Assembly: GCF_000745855.1 (NCBI RefSeq)
Contig: NZ_KN050766.1
Span: forward strand, 341,567 to 405,566
DNA: 64,000 bases
DNA from: Xenophilus azovorans DSM 13620
Lineage (GTDB): Bacteria; Pseudomonadota; Gammaproteobacteria; Burkholderiales; Burkholderiaceae_C
Direction of reading: 5' to 3'
Shown: piece after piece, positions 28,617 to 37,397 of the stretch
How the letters are laid out: the number at the start of each line of letters is the position of its first letter
How positions within the stretch are numbered: position 1 is the stretch's first letter
Notes under the pieces: generated by a model
Database searches by the model: none
What the model saw: only the letters and a program-made list of their open reading frames with translations
What the model was told of the DNA's origin: nothing
Position numbers and translations under genes: made by a program

Positions 28617-29893
28617 CCGTCGTCATCTTCCTCGGCGCGCTGCTGGCCGCCATGGCCATCGGCATCCCGATCGCCTATTCGCTGCTGGCTTCCGGTGTCG
28701 CACTCATGTGGCACCTGGACATGTTCGACGCCCAGATCCTGGCGCAGAACGTGATCAACGGTGCCGACAGCTTCCCGCTGCTGGCGGTGCCGCTGTTCAT
28801 GCTGGCCGGCGAGATCATGAACGTGGGCGGCCTGTCGCAGCGCATCGTCAACCTGGCCATGACCCTGGTGGGGCACAAGCGCGGCGGCCTGGGCTATGTC
28901 ACCGTCATCGCCGCGTGCCTGATGGCGGCGCTCTCGGGCTCCGCCGTCGCCGACGCGGCGGCGCTGTCGGCGCTGCTGCTGCCCATGATGGTGCGCGCGG
29001 GGCACGACCCGGCGCGCGCCGGCGGGCTCATCTCGGCCTCCAGCGTCATCGCGCCCGTCATCCCGCCGTCGATCGCCTTCATCATCTTCGGCGTCGCCGG
29101 CAACGTGTCCATCGGCAAGCTGTTCATGGCCGGCATCGTGCCCGGCCTGCTGATGGGGGTGGCGGTGGCCGGCACCTGGGCGTGGGTCAGCCGCCGCGAG
29201 CAGGTCACCTTGCCGCCGCGCGCCTCGCGCGCCGACCAGCTTCGCGCGCTGCGCGGTTCGCTGTGGGCGCTGGCGCTGCCGCTCATCGTGCTCGTGGGCC
29301 TGAAGATGGGCGTCTTCACGCCGACCGAGGCCGCGGCCGTGGCGGCGGTGTACTCGCTGTTCGTGGCGACCGTGGTCTACCGCGAGCTCGACCTGCGCGC
29401 GCTGTACCGGGTGTTCGTGTCGGCGGCCAAGACGACCGCCGTGGTGATGTTCCTCATCGCCGCCGCCATGGTCTCGGCCTGGCTGATTACCGTCGCCGAC
29501 ATCCCGGGCGAGGTCACGCGCATGCTGGAGCCGCTGCTGCAGCATCCGACGCTGCTGATGCTGGCCATGATGCTGCTGGTGATGGCGGTGGGCACCGCCA
29601 TGGACATGACGCCGACGGTGCTGATCCTCACGCCCGTGCTCATGCCCGTGGTCAACGCCGCCGGCATCGACCCGGTGTACTTCGGCGTGCTGTTCATCAT
29701 GAACAACGCCATCGGCCTGGTCACGCCGCCTGTTGGTACAGTGCTCAACGTCGTGGCCGGGGTGGGGCGCATGTCCATGGACAGGATCACCATGGGGGTG
29801 ATGCCCTTCATGATCGCCCAGTTCGGACTGCTGCTGCTGCTCGTGTTCTGCCCGTGGCTGGTGACGGTGCCGGCGCGCTGGTTCGGCGGATGA
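28613..29893 (+). CDS. TRAP transporter large membrane subunit (DctM)
   Basis: A 426-residue protein with about twelve hydrophobic segments. Typical DctM stretches are PLFMLAGEIMN, AALSGSAVADAAAL, and SVIAPVIPPSIAFIIFG. It forms the sodium-coupled transport channel with DctQ. It ends 60 bases before the IclR regulator gene, all in one direction, so the regulator may share the transcript. Confidence 0.95.
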   Translation: MTVVIFLGALLAAMAIGIPIAYSLLASGVALMWHLDMFDAQILAQNVINGADSFPLLAVPLFMLAGEIMNVGGLSQRIVNLAMTLVGHKRGGLGYVTVIAACLMAALSGSAVADAAALSALLLPMMVRAGHDPARAGGLISASSVIAPVIPPSIAFIIFGVAGNVSIGKLFMAGIVPGLLMGVAVAGTWAWVSRREQVTLPPRASRADQLRALRGSLWALALPLIVLVGLKMGVFTPTEAAAVAAVYSLFVATVVYRELDLRALYRVFVSAAKTTAVVMFLIAAAMVSAWLITVADIPGEVTRMLEPLLQHPTLLMLAMMLLVMAVGTAMDMTPTVLILTPVLMPVVNAAGIDPVYFGVLFIMNNAIGLVTPPVGTVLNVVAGVGRMSMDRITMGVMPFMIAQFGLLLLLVFCPWLVTVPARWFGG

Positions 29894-29953
29894 GGCGCCG
29901 GAGCCCCATGCCCGGCCTCTTCGCCCTCCCCATGAACCGGACGTGAGCAGACC

Positions 29954-30817
29954 GTGAACAGCAGCTTCGCCAAAGGCCTGAGTATCCTGGACTACTTCCG
30001 GGAAGGACGCATCAGCGCGCACCTCGACGACCTCGTCGAGGCGCTCGGCACATCGCGCGCGACCACCTACCGCTACCTCGGCACGCTGTGCGATGCCGGG
30101 CTACTGGCATCCATGGCGGGCGGGGTGTACGTGCTGGGGCCGCGCATCGTCGAGCTGGACCGCCTGATGCGCATCAGCGACCCGCTGCTCACCGCCAGCA
30201 GCAAGCTCATGCACGAGGTGGCCGCGCGGCGCAAGCTCAACATGATGCTGGCGAGCTTCTACCGCGACAGCATCATGTGCGTGGACATCGCCTGGCCCGA
30301 TGCCTCCATCGCCAGGCACTTCGAGCGCGGGCGGCCCATGTCGCTGTTCCGCGGCGCCATGGCCAAGATCATCCTGGCGCACCTCTCGCCCTACCAGTTG
30401 CGCAACATGGCGCTGCACCACGCGGACGAGATCCGCGCCGCCGGGCTGGGCAACAACTGGGCCGAGTTCCGCACCCAGATGGCGCAGCTGGCGCGCCAGG
30501 GCTACGCCATCACCCGCGCCGAGATGGTGGCTGGCACCGGCGGCATCTCGGCGCCGATCTTCGACCCCGAGGGCAAGGTGCTGGGCAGCATCACCTTCGT
30601 GGTGGCGGAAAGCCGCTGGGAGGCCACCGACTTCGACCGCCTGCGCCGCTCGATCGTGGAGACCGCGCAGCAGATCACCGAGACCATCGCCCGGCAGAAG
30701 TCGGGCGGCGAGGGCGGGGAGATGCCGGCAAAGGCCGATCCCCCGCCGGCCGACAAGCCGGCACCCGCGGCCCGCCGCCGGGCCGCGTCAAGAAAGAAGA
30801 AGGACACGCAGACGTGA
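29954..30817 (+). CDS. IclR-family transcriptional regulator
   Basis: A 287-residue regulator from a GTG start. The N-terminal winged helix-turn-helix (residues about 3-65) has DLVEALGTSRATTYRYLGTL; the effector domain follows (about 75-250) with RPMSLFRGAMAKIILAHL and GGISAPIFDPEGKVLGSI. The last 40 residues are Pro/Ala/Lys rich and basic (RRRAASRKKK), unusual for the family. It probably senses the imported substrate or an intermediate. The SnoaL-like gene overlaps its stop (TGATG). Confidence 0.93.
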   Translation: MNSSFAKGLSILDYFREGRISAHLDDLVEALGTSRATTYRYLGTLCDAGLLASMAGGVYVLGPRIVELDRLMRISDPLLTASSKLMHEVAARRKLNMMLASFYRDSIMCVDIAWPDASIARHFERGRPMSLFRGAMAKIILAHLSPYQLRNMALHHADEIRAAGLGNNWAEFRTQMAQLARQGYAITRAEMVAGTGGISAPIFDPEGKVLGSITFVVAESRWEATDFDRLRRSIVETAQQITETIARQKSGGEGGEMPAKADPPPADKPAPAARRRAASRKKKDTQT

Positions 30818-31329
30818 TGGACATGCGAGAGAAGTTCGAGGCGCTGGAGGACATCCGGTCGCTGAAGGCGCGGTACTGCCGCTACATCGACACCAAGCAG
30901 TGGGAGCGCCTGCGCGGGCTGTTCAGCGCCGGTGCGCGCTTCGAAGGCTTCGGCTCGGCGCCCGAGGGCGCGGACGCCGACGCCTTCGTGGCCGGCGTGT
31001 CCGCGCGCCTGGCCGATGCCGTTTCCGTCCACCACTGCCACACGCCGGAGATCGTGTTCCTGTCGCCGGAGCGCGCCCGCGCTGTCTGGGCCATGCAGGA
31101 CCACCTCGAATGGCCGCAGCCGATCCGCCTGAAGGAGGCGCCCGAGGCCCGGGGCTTCACCGGCTGGGGCCACTACGAGGAAGCGTATGTCCGCGAGGAC
31201 GGCGCCTGGAAGATGGACTTCCTGCGGCTCACACGCCTGCGCATCGACCCGCTGCCCGTCGGCGGCGCCTTCCCGGACACCGCCGGGCTGCGTCGCGCCG
31301 CGCCCGACTGGCTGGACGCCCGGGCATGA
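30817..31329 (+). CDS. SnoaL-like (NTF2-fold) protein
   Basis: A 170-residue protein of the NTF2/SnoaL type. It begins with a helix EALEDIRSLKARYCRYIDTKQWERL and continues with strands bearing HHCHTPEI and GWGHYEEAYVREDGAWKM, which match SnoaL-like domains often found as small isomerases, dehydratases or hydroxylase subunits in polycyclic pathways. The ATG at 30817 overlaps the IclR stop. The following reductase overlaps its end by ATGA. Confidence 0.85.
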   Translation: MDMREKFEALEDIRSLKARYCRYIDTKQWERLRGLFSAGARFEGFGSAPEGADADAFVAGVSARLADAVSVHHCHTPEIVFLSPERARAVWAMQDHLEWPQPIRLKEAPEARGFTGWGHYEEAYVREDGAWKMDFLRLTRLRIDPLPVGGAFPDTAGLRRAAPDWLDARA

Positions 31330-32384
31330 AGCACGCCCTCGTCGTCGGCTCGACCGGCGTGATCGGCGGCGCCATCGCCCGCCACCTTGCGCGCGCCGGC
31401 GACTGGCGCGTCACCTGCGCCACCCGGGGCGGTTCGGCGCCCGCCGGCGCCCAGGGCCTCGCGGTCGATCTGCTCGACCCTGCCTCGGTGCGCTCGGCGG
31501 CCGCGGCGCTGGCGCCGGTCACGCACGTGTTCTACGCGGCCTACCAGCACCGGCCCACGCGCACCGAGGAGGTGGCGCCCAACCTGGCCATGCTGCGCCA
31601 CGCCATCGACCTCGGCGAAGCGCAGCCCGGCGCCCTGCAGCGCTTCGTGCTCGTCACAGGCGGCAAGTACTACGGCCTGCAGTGGGGCGCCATCAAGACG
31701 CCGGCCCGCGAGACGGACCCGCGCCACCTGGGGCCCAACTTCTACTACGCGCAGCAGGACCACCTGGCCGAGCGCGCGGCGGCCGCGGGCTGGACCTGGT
31801 CGCACCTGATTCCACCCTACGTCACGGGCTTCTCCGAACGCGCGCCCATGAACCTGGTGATGGCGATCGGGGTGCTGGCGACGCTGTCGCGCGAGCAGGG
31901 CCTGCCGCTGCGCTTTCCCGGCCCCGCGGCTTCGTGGAACGCACTGCACCACCTGGCCGACGCGGACCAGATCGCCGCTGCCGCCGCGTGGTGCGCCACC
32001 GGTGCGACGGCGGCCAACGAAATCTTCAACATCGCCAACGGCGACCCCGGCCGCTGGCGCAACAGCTGGCCTGTGGTCGCGGGCCACTTCGACCTGGCGG
32101 CGGGCGAGCCGATGCCCGTGCCGCTGACGCAGGTGGCGGCGGAACTCGCGCCGCTGTGGCGGCGCATCGCCGAACGCGAGGACCTGCGCCAGCCCGACCT
32201 GCATGCCTTGGTCGACTGGCAATGGGCCGACTACATGTTCAAGACCGCCTTCTCCAATGACGTGCTGTTCGAGCTCGGCAAGATCCGCCGCGCCGGCTTC
32301 GGCGGCTGCCTCGACTCCGAGGCGGCACTGCTGGGCCGCTTCGAGGAATTGCGGCAGCAGCGCCTCATCCCCCGGTCCCGATGA
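31326..32384 (+). CDS. SDR family oxidoreductase, PRISE-like (progesterone 5-beta-reductase type)
   Basis: A 352-residue reductase. It has the NAD(P)-binding GSTGVIG at the N-terminus, LVTGGKYYG, and the NFYYAQQD segment, in which PRISE-type enzymes replace the usual YxxxK by a Tyr within this motif. PRISE enzymes reduce the C=C of enones in steroids and iridoids. A bacterial member in a TRAP-linked cluster suggests an enone or cyclic ketone intermediate. ATGA overlaps on both sides show tight coupling. Confidence 0.8.
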   Translation: MKHALVVGSTGVIGGAIARHLARAGDWRVTCATRGGSAPAGAQGLAVDLLDPASVRSAAAALAPVTHVFYAAYQHRPTRTEEVAPNLAMLRHAIDLGEAQPGALQRFVLVTGGKYYGLQWGAIKTPARETDPRHLGPNFYYAQQDHLAERAAAAGWTWSHLIPPYVTGFSERAPMNLVMAIGVLATLSREQGLPLRFPGPAASWNALHHLADADQIAAAAAWCATGATAANEIFNIANGDPGRWRNSWPVVAGHFDLAAGEPMPVPLTQVAAELAPLWRRIAEREDLRQPDLHALVDWQWADYMFKTAFSNDVLFELGKIRRAGFGGCLDSEAALLGRFEELRQQRLIPRSR

Positions 32385-33073
32385 CGATCTACCGCAGCGC
32401 CCTGATCAGCCGCCGCGAGGGCCTGAGCGAAGCTCGGTTCCGCGACCACTGGATCCGCATCCACGGCGAACTCGCCTCGCATCTGCCCGGCGTCGGCACC
32501 TACCGCCAGAACCACATCGCCGAGCGCTTCCACGAGGCCGGCGACGTGCCGGTGCAAGCCATCGACGGCATTTCGCAGCTCGCCTTCGGCAGCATCGCGG
32601 CGATGGAGGTCTCCGACGCCTCGCCAGAGTACGCCAGGGTGAAGGCCGACATTCCGCTGTTCCAGGGCGGCATCACCATCCTCGTGCTGCAGGCCGAGCG
32701 GCTGTTCGGCAGCGAGCGCCTCGAGCGCGGCCAGCACCCGGCCAAGCTGCTGTGGCTGTCCACCCGCCGAGCGGGCGTGCCGGCCGACGGCCTGCAGGCG
32801 CGCTGGCTGCGCGAGTCGGCGGCGGCCGGCGTGGCCGTGCCCGGCGCGCGCCGCCAGGTGCAGAACTTCGTGGTAGACCGCAGCCACCCGGTGCACGCGG
32901 GCGTGCCCGCCGGCAGCGCCGACGCGGTGGAAGCGCTCTCGGAGCTGTGGTTCGACGACGTCGAAGCGCTGCGCGCCGGGCTGGCCTCGCCGGCCGGTCA
33001 GCGCCTGGTCCACGCCGACCCGCTGCTGGCACCGATCGCGGTCTACCGCATCGAGGAAATCCACATCATTTGA
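32381..33073 (+). CDS. EthD-domain protein
   Basis: A 230-residue protein built of two dimeric alpha/beta-barrel-like units. The first has the EthD pattern ISRREGLSEARFRDHWIRIHGELA and continues YRQNHIAERF; the second begins near residue 118 (AKLLWLSTRRAGVPADGLQARW). EthD-like proteins help cytochrome P450 or other oxidations in some pathways, with unclear chemistry. The start ATG overlaps the reductase stop. It is followed 33 bases later by a related unknown gene. Confidence 0.85.
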   Translation: MTIYRSALISRREGLSEARFRDHWIRIHGELASHLPGVGTYRQNHIAERFHEAGDVPVQAIDGISQLAFGSIAAMEVSDASPEYARVKADIPLFQGGITILVLQAERLFGSERLERGQHPAKLLWLSTRRAGVPADGLQARWLRESAAAGVAVPGARRQVQNFVVDRSHPVHAGVPAGSADAVEALSELWFDDVEALRAGLASPAGQRLVHADPLLAPIAVYRIEEIHII

Positions 33074-33106
33074 AGCCCGGCGCAGCCGGGGCAAGGAGAC
33101 ACATCC

Positions 33107-33787
33107 ATGTCGGTTCTGGGTCGAGCGGCGCTGGCCATGTGGTGGAGCATGGCGCCGGAGATGCGTGCGGAGTTCGAGCACTGGCACGCGCACGAGCATT
33201 TCCCGGAGCGGCTGGGCATCCCCGGCTTCCTGCGCGCCGCGCGCTGGACCGCGGCCGACGGCGGCGAAGGCATCTTCGTGATGTACGAACTGCGCGACCA
33301 TGACGTGCTGTCGTCGGCGCCGTACCTCGAGCGGCTCAACGCACCCACGCCCTGGTCCACGCGGCTGATGCCGCACCACCGTGACATGGTGCGCAGCCAG
33401 TGCCACGTGCTGGAAAGCCGCGGCGGCGCCGTGGCGCGGCACGCGCTCACGATCCGCCTGTCGCCCGCCGCCGGGCAGGCCGACCGCCTGCGCCCGGCCC
33501 TCGCGCTGCTGGCGGGCGAGGCCATGCTGGCGCCAGGCATCGTCGGCATGCACCTGCTGCGGCACGAGGCGCCGGCCATCGCGGCGACGCAGGAGCAGAA
33601 GATCCGCGGTGGCGACGCCGTGGCCGACTGGGTGCTGGTGACGTGCGGCTACGACGCGCAGGCCCTCGAGGCGCTGTCCGCGTCGAGGCTGTCGGAGCAG
33701 GCGCTTGCGGAGATCGGCGCGGCCGCCGGCGCGGTGCGGGCGCTGTACACGCTGGCACAGGCCGCCACGCCGCCGGAGATGACGTAG
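33107..33787 (+). CDS. Dimeric alpha/beta-barrel-like hypothetical protein
   Basis: A 226-residue protein, probably two ferredoxin-like units as in its neighbour. The first half has a helix EFEHWHAHEHFPERLGIPGFL reminiscent of EthD/NIPSNAP-type HWxxxH patterns, followed by a FVMYELRDHDVL strand. The ribosome site AAGGAG precedes the ATG at 33107. It is the last gene of the rightward operon. No defined function; a role with the EthD-like protein is plausible from similarity of form and position. Confidence 0.7.
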   Translation: MSVLGRAALAMWWSMAPEMRAEFEHWHAHEHFPERLGIPGFLRAARWTAADGGEGIFVMYELRDHDVLSSAPYLERLNAPTPWSTRLMPHHRDMVRSQCHVLESRGGAVARHALTIRLSPAAGQADRLRPALALLAGEAMLAPGIVGMHLLRHEAPAIAATQEQKIRGGDAVADWVLVTCGYDAQALEALSASRLSEQALAEIGAAAGAVRALYTLAQAATPPEMT

Positions 33788-33896
33788 CCGGGAAGCGGGC
33801 AGGCCTGCGCACGGAGGTCATGCAGAATCGATGCAAGCCTTTTCCGCAACATCGCACTGACCGGCCACGCCTGCCGGCATGGGCACCGGAAGATCC

Positions 33897-35303
33897 ATGC
33901 ACATCGTCCTGTCCTTCTTCTCGACGCGGCCCGTCGAGGGCCTGGAGCGCAACCATGCCGGCTATGCGCAGGCCCACGGCTACGAGCACGTGGTCGTCGA
34001 CGGCACGGGCGTCTTCGGCGAGCGGCAGGGCGTGCTGCACCGCTATCACGCCATCTACCAGCAACTCCTGCGCCTGCCCGACGGCGGCCTGCTGCTGGTG
34101 CTCGACGCGTTCTCGGTCGTGTACGCCCCGCACGACCTGGCGGCCGTGGCGCAGGGCCACGACGCAGTCGTCAGCAGCCAGGGCCAGGAAGTCGCGCTGC
34201 CGACGCCCAGCGGGATGATCCTGCGCGCCACGCCGGAGATCCGCGAACGGGTGCGCGCACTGGTGCTGCGCCTGTCGCGCTGGGCGATGTACCTGCCCGA
34301 TTGCACCGCCATGGCCGAGGTCGAACTGCTCGGCCAGGCGTTCCCGGTCCACCCATTCCACGAGCGGCTGCGCAGCGGGCACTTCGCCTCGGTGCAGACC
34401 GTCTGGCAGAACGGCAGCGCCCTGGACAGCCTGCACGACGCCGCGCCCCTGGTCGCGCACAACGCACCCGAGTGGGAACGGCGCGACGGGCTGTGGCGCC
34501 CCTCGCCGAGCTACGACTTCCGCTACGTGCAGGCGCTGCTGGAAGAGGCTTCGGCGCGTGCCAGCGGCACCCCGCTGCGTCCGGCCCAGGCGTCGGAGGC
34601 GGCTGCCCGTGCCGAACGCGCGCCCGCGCTGCACCTCAACGAGGGTGCGCAAATCGCCTTCGTGACCCTGCACACGCACCACATCGCGGGCTACGCCGAC
34701 CTGCACGAGCGCAGCCTGTCGGCCTACTGCCGCCGGCACGGGTACGCGTACCACGCCTATCGGGAAGCGCCCGGCTTCCTGCCCGGCGACCTGCGCGCCA
34801 GCGCCGGCAACTGGGCCAAGGCGCACCTCGTGCGGCACCACCTGCCGCAGCACGAGTTCGTGTTCTGGATCGACGCCGACATCCTGGCCGTCGACCAGGC
34901 CCAGCCGGTCGAGCCGCTCGTCGCGGACCGCGAGTTCATCATCGGCACGGACCACTGCGCCTGGCCCGTCAACAGCTGCATGTTCGGCCTGCGCCGCACG
35001 CCGGCGATGCAGCATCTGGCCGACAGGATGTGCGAGCGCATCGAATCGACGCCGGACCGTTCCTCGGTCTATGCCAGCGGCGGCGACCAGCAGTTGATCA
35101 TGGAGACCCTGATGGAGTTCAGCATGATCGACGCGCGCCATGTCGTCGACGCGATGACGCTGGGCGTGTCGCCGATCTACGCGACGCGCTCGCACCGCTT
35201 CGTGCACTTCCCGGCGCAGCTCAACCACTACCGCGCCGTCACCATGGCCGTGTGGGACCGCTGGAGCACGCGCGCCTGCGGCGACGGCCCCGCCGCCGCC
35301 TGA
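33897..35303 (+). CDS. Two-domain glycosyltransferase-like protein (GT34/DUF273-like)
   Basis: A 468-residue protein from the ATG at 33897, with GGAAGA just upstream; an ATG at 33879 is also in frame. It seems to be two GT-A-like halves. The C-terminal half has HEFVFWIDADILAVD with an intact DxD metal site and a later GGDQQLIMETL. The N-terminal half opens with IVLSFFSTRP and has LLLVLDAFSVVY where the second Asp of DxD is missing. It probably transfers a sugar; the first domain may be inactive. It stands alone between the catabolic operon and a convergent alcohol dehydrogenase gene. Confidence 0.65.
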   Translation: MHIVLSFFSTRPVEGLERNHAGYAQAHGYEHVVVDGTGVFGERQGVLHRYHAIYQQLLRLPDGGLLLVLDAFSVVYAPHDLAAVAQGHDAVVSSQGQEVALPTPSGMILRATPEIRERVRALVLRLSRWAMYLPDCTAMAEVELLGQAFPVHPFHERLRSGHFASVQTVWQNGSALDSLHDAAPLVAHNAPEWERRDGLWRPSPSYDFRYVQALLEEASARASGTPLRPAQASEAAARAERAPALHLNEGAQIAFVTLHTHHIAGYADLHERSLSAYCRRHGYAYHAYREAPGFLPGDLRASAGNWAKAHLVRHHLPQHEFVFWIDADILAVDQAQPVEPLVADREFIIGTDHCAWPVNSCMFGLRRTPAMQHLADRMCERIESTPDRSSVYASGGDQQLIMETLMEFSMIDARHVVDAMTLGVSPIYATRSHRFVHFPAQLNHYRAVTMAVWDRWSTRACGDGPAAA

Positions 35304-36440
35304 TCACATCGAGCTGGCCAGCATCTCCCGGTAGTCCTCGCGCGAGGCCAGCCGCGGGTTGGTCGTGTGGCAGTGGTCGGCCATCGCGCCGTCGATGATC
35401 TTCTCGAACATGGCGTCGGTCACGCCCACTTCCGCCAGGCCGCGGGGCAGGCCCAGGCGGGCGTTCATGTCGCGGATCGCCTCGGCGATGTCGCCCGGCT
35501 GGTCCAGGTGCATGGCGCGCGCCATGCGCTGCAGGCGCTGCTCCTTCTGCACCGACTCGGCGCCCGCGTTGAAGCGCACCACCGCCGGCAGGAACAGGGC
35601 GTTGAGCGTGCCGTGGTGCAGCCGCGGATCGATGCCGCCCAGGCTGTGGCTCAGGCTGTGCACGCAGCCCAGCCCCTTCTGGAAAGCCATCGCGCCCTGC
35701 ATGCTGGCGCTCATCAGGTTCAGGCGCGCCTCGCGGTCGCTGCCGTCCTGGGTCGCCCGCTCGATGTGGCCCCAGGCGCGCTCCAGGCCGTCGAGCGCGA
35801 TGCCGTCGGCCGGTGGGTTGAAGGCGGCCGACATGAAGGTCTCCATGCAGTGCGCGATGGCGTCCATGCCGGTGGCGGCCGTCAGCCGCGGCGGCAGGCC
35901 CAGCGTGAGCTCCGGGTCGCAGATGGCGGCCTTGGGCATCAGGAACCAGCTATGGAAGCCCAGCTTGCGGTGGTCGTCCACGATGACGATGGCGCCGCGC
36001 GCCACCTCGCTGCCGGTGCCGGCGGTGGTGGGCACGGCGATCAGCGGCGCGACGCGGTCGGTGATCTTCGGCGAGCCGCCCTCGATGGTGGCGTAGGTCT
36101 TGAGCGGCCCCTCGTGCGTGGCGGCGATGGCCACGCCCTTGGCGCAGTCGATGGCCGAGCCGCCGCCCACGGCGATCAGGCCGTCGCAGCGGCCGCCGCG
36201 GTAGACCTCCACTGCGGCGCGCACGGCCGCCTCGGTGGGGTTGGAGGGCGTCTGGTCGAACACGGCCGCTTCGAGCCCGCCGAGGGCCGCGAGCGTCCTG
36301 TCGAGCAGCCCGGCGGCGCGCACGCCGGCGTCGGTGACCACCAGCGGGCGCGCGATGCCCACGCGCCGGCATTCGTCGGCCAGCAGGCGCAGCGCGCCGA
36401 ACTCGAACTGGATCTGGGTGAGGTAGTTGATGAGGGCCAT
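35304..36440 (-). CDS. Iron-containing alcohol dehydrogenase
   Basis: A 378-residue enzyme of the group III (iron-dependent) type. Seen are the nucleotide-binding GGGSAIDCAKG, VPTTAGTGSE, and the metal-binding histidines in GMDAIAHCMETF and LGCVHSLSHSLGG. Such enzymes interconvert alcohols and aldehydes with NAD(P)H. The ATG at 36440 is clear. It is divergent from the exported MhpD-like gene with a 69-base gap and abuts the stop of the glycosyltransferase-like gene. Confidence 0.93.
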   Translation of the reverse strand: MALINYLTQIQFEFGALRLLADECRRVGIARPLVVTDAGVRAAGLLDRTLAALGGLEAAVFDQTPSNPTEAAVRAAVEVYRGGRCDGLIAVGGGSAIDCAKGVAIAATHEGPLKTYATIEGGSPKITDRVAPLIAVPTTAGTGSEVARGAIVIVDDHRKLGFHSWFLMPKAAICDPELTLGLPPRLTAATGMDAIAHCMETFMSAAFNPPADGIALDGLERAWGHIERATQDGSDREARLNLMSASMQGAMAFQKGLGCVHSLSHSLGGIDPRLHHGTLNALFLPAVVRFNAGAESVQKEQRLQRMARAMHLDQPGDIAEAIRDMNARLGLPRGLAEVGVTDAMFEKIIDGAMADHCHTTNPRLASREDYREMLASSM

Positions 36441-36509
36441 GGGGCAGGGCGGTCGAAAAGATGAGGCGATACGATGCGAGCCGCCCAATCTAACAAAGAG
36501 GAGCTTTCC

Positions 36510-37397
36510 ATGCGCCCCGCCCAAACCCTCGCCGTTGTCGCGCTGGCTACAGCCTTCGCCGCACTGCCGGCCGCCGCGGCCTGCCTGAGCGACGCGGAAG
36601 TCGACGCGCTGGCCGGGGCCATCGCCGCGAAGACGCCCGCCGACACGCCCGAGGGCCTCTCGGAGGCCGACGCCGCCTGCACCCGTGCCGCGCTGAACCG
36701 GCGCCTGGCCGCGCGCCACGGCGCCGTCGCCGGCTACAAGGCGGGCCTGACCAATGCCGCCGTGCAGAAGCGCTTCAACTACGACAAGCCGGTGTGGGGC
36801 GTGCTCTACCAGGACATGCTGCTGGACACGGGCGCGGTGGTCGATCCGGCCTTCGGCGCCCGCCCGCTGTACGAGGCCGACATGCTGGTGCGCGTGAAGA
36901 GCGAGGCCGTCAACCAGGCCAGGACGCCGGCCGAGGTGCTGTCGGCCATCGACCAGGTCATCCCCTTCATCGAGCTGCCGGACCTCGCGGTGCAGGCGCC
37001 GCCCAAGCTCAACGGGCCCGGCGTGGCGGCCATCAACGTCGGCGCGCGGCTGGGCGTCAAGGGCGTGCCGGTGGCGGTGCCGCAGGACGAGGCCGGCCGC
37101 GCCGCCATGCTCGATGCGCTGCAGGGCATGACCGTGCGCCTGAACGACGGCCGGGACGGCAAGGAACTGGCCCGCGGCAAGGGCAGCGACATCCTCGACC
37201 ACCCGCTCAACGCCGTGGCCTGGCTGGCCGAGGCGCTGGGCAGGGAAGGCCTCTCGATGAAGCCGGGCGACCTGATCAGCCTGGGCTCCTTCTCGCCGCT
37301 GCTGCCGCCCCAGCCGGGCCTGAGCGTGCTGGCCACCTACGACGGGCTGCCCGGCGCGCAGCCGGTGGTCGTGAACTTCGCGCCTGCCCGGCCGTGA
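36510..37397 (+). CDS. Secreted MhpD-like (2-oxopent-4-enoate hydratase family) protein
   Basis: A 295-residue protein with a signal peptide (TLAVVALATAFAALPAAAAC), unusual since MhpD hydratases are cytoplasmic. The fold is shown by GYKAGLTN, VWGVLYQDMLL, YEADMLVRVKSEA and VIPFIELPDL, the last giving the metal-binding Glu residues of the FAH-like superfamily. AAAGAGGAG supports the start. Because it is exported it may bind or convert its ligand in the periplasm. The next hydrolase gene overlaps it as GTGA. Confidence 0.8.
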   Translation: MRPAQTLAVVALATAFAALPAAAACLSDAEVDALAGAIAAKTPADTPEGLSEADAACTRAALNRRLAARHGAVAGYKAGLTNAAVQKRFNYDKPVWGVLYQDMLLDTGAVVDPAFGARPLYEADMLVRVKSEAVNQARTPAEVLSAIDQVIPFIELPDLAVQAPPKLNGPGVAAINVGARLGVKGVPVAVPQDEAGRAAMLDALQGMTVRLNDGRDGKELARGKGSDILDHPLNAVAWLAEALGREGLSMKPGDLISLGSFSPLLPPQPGLSVLATYDGLPGAQPVVVNFAPARP

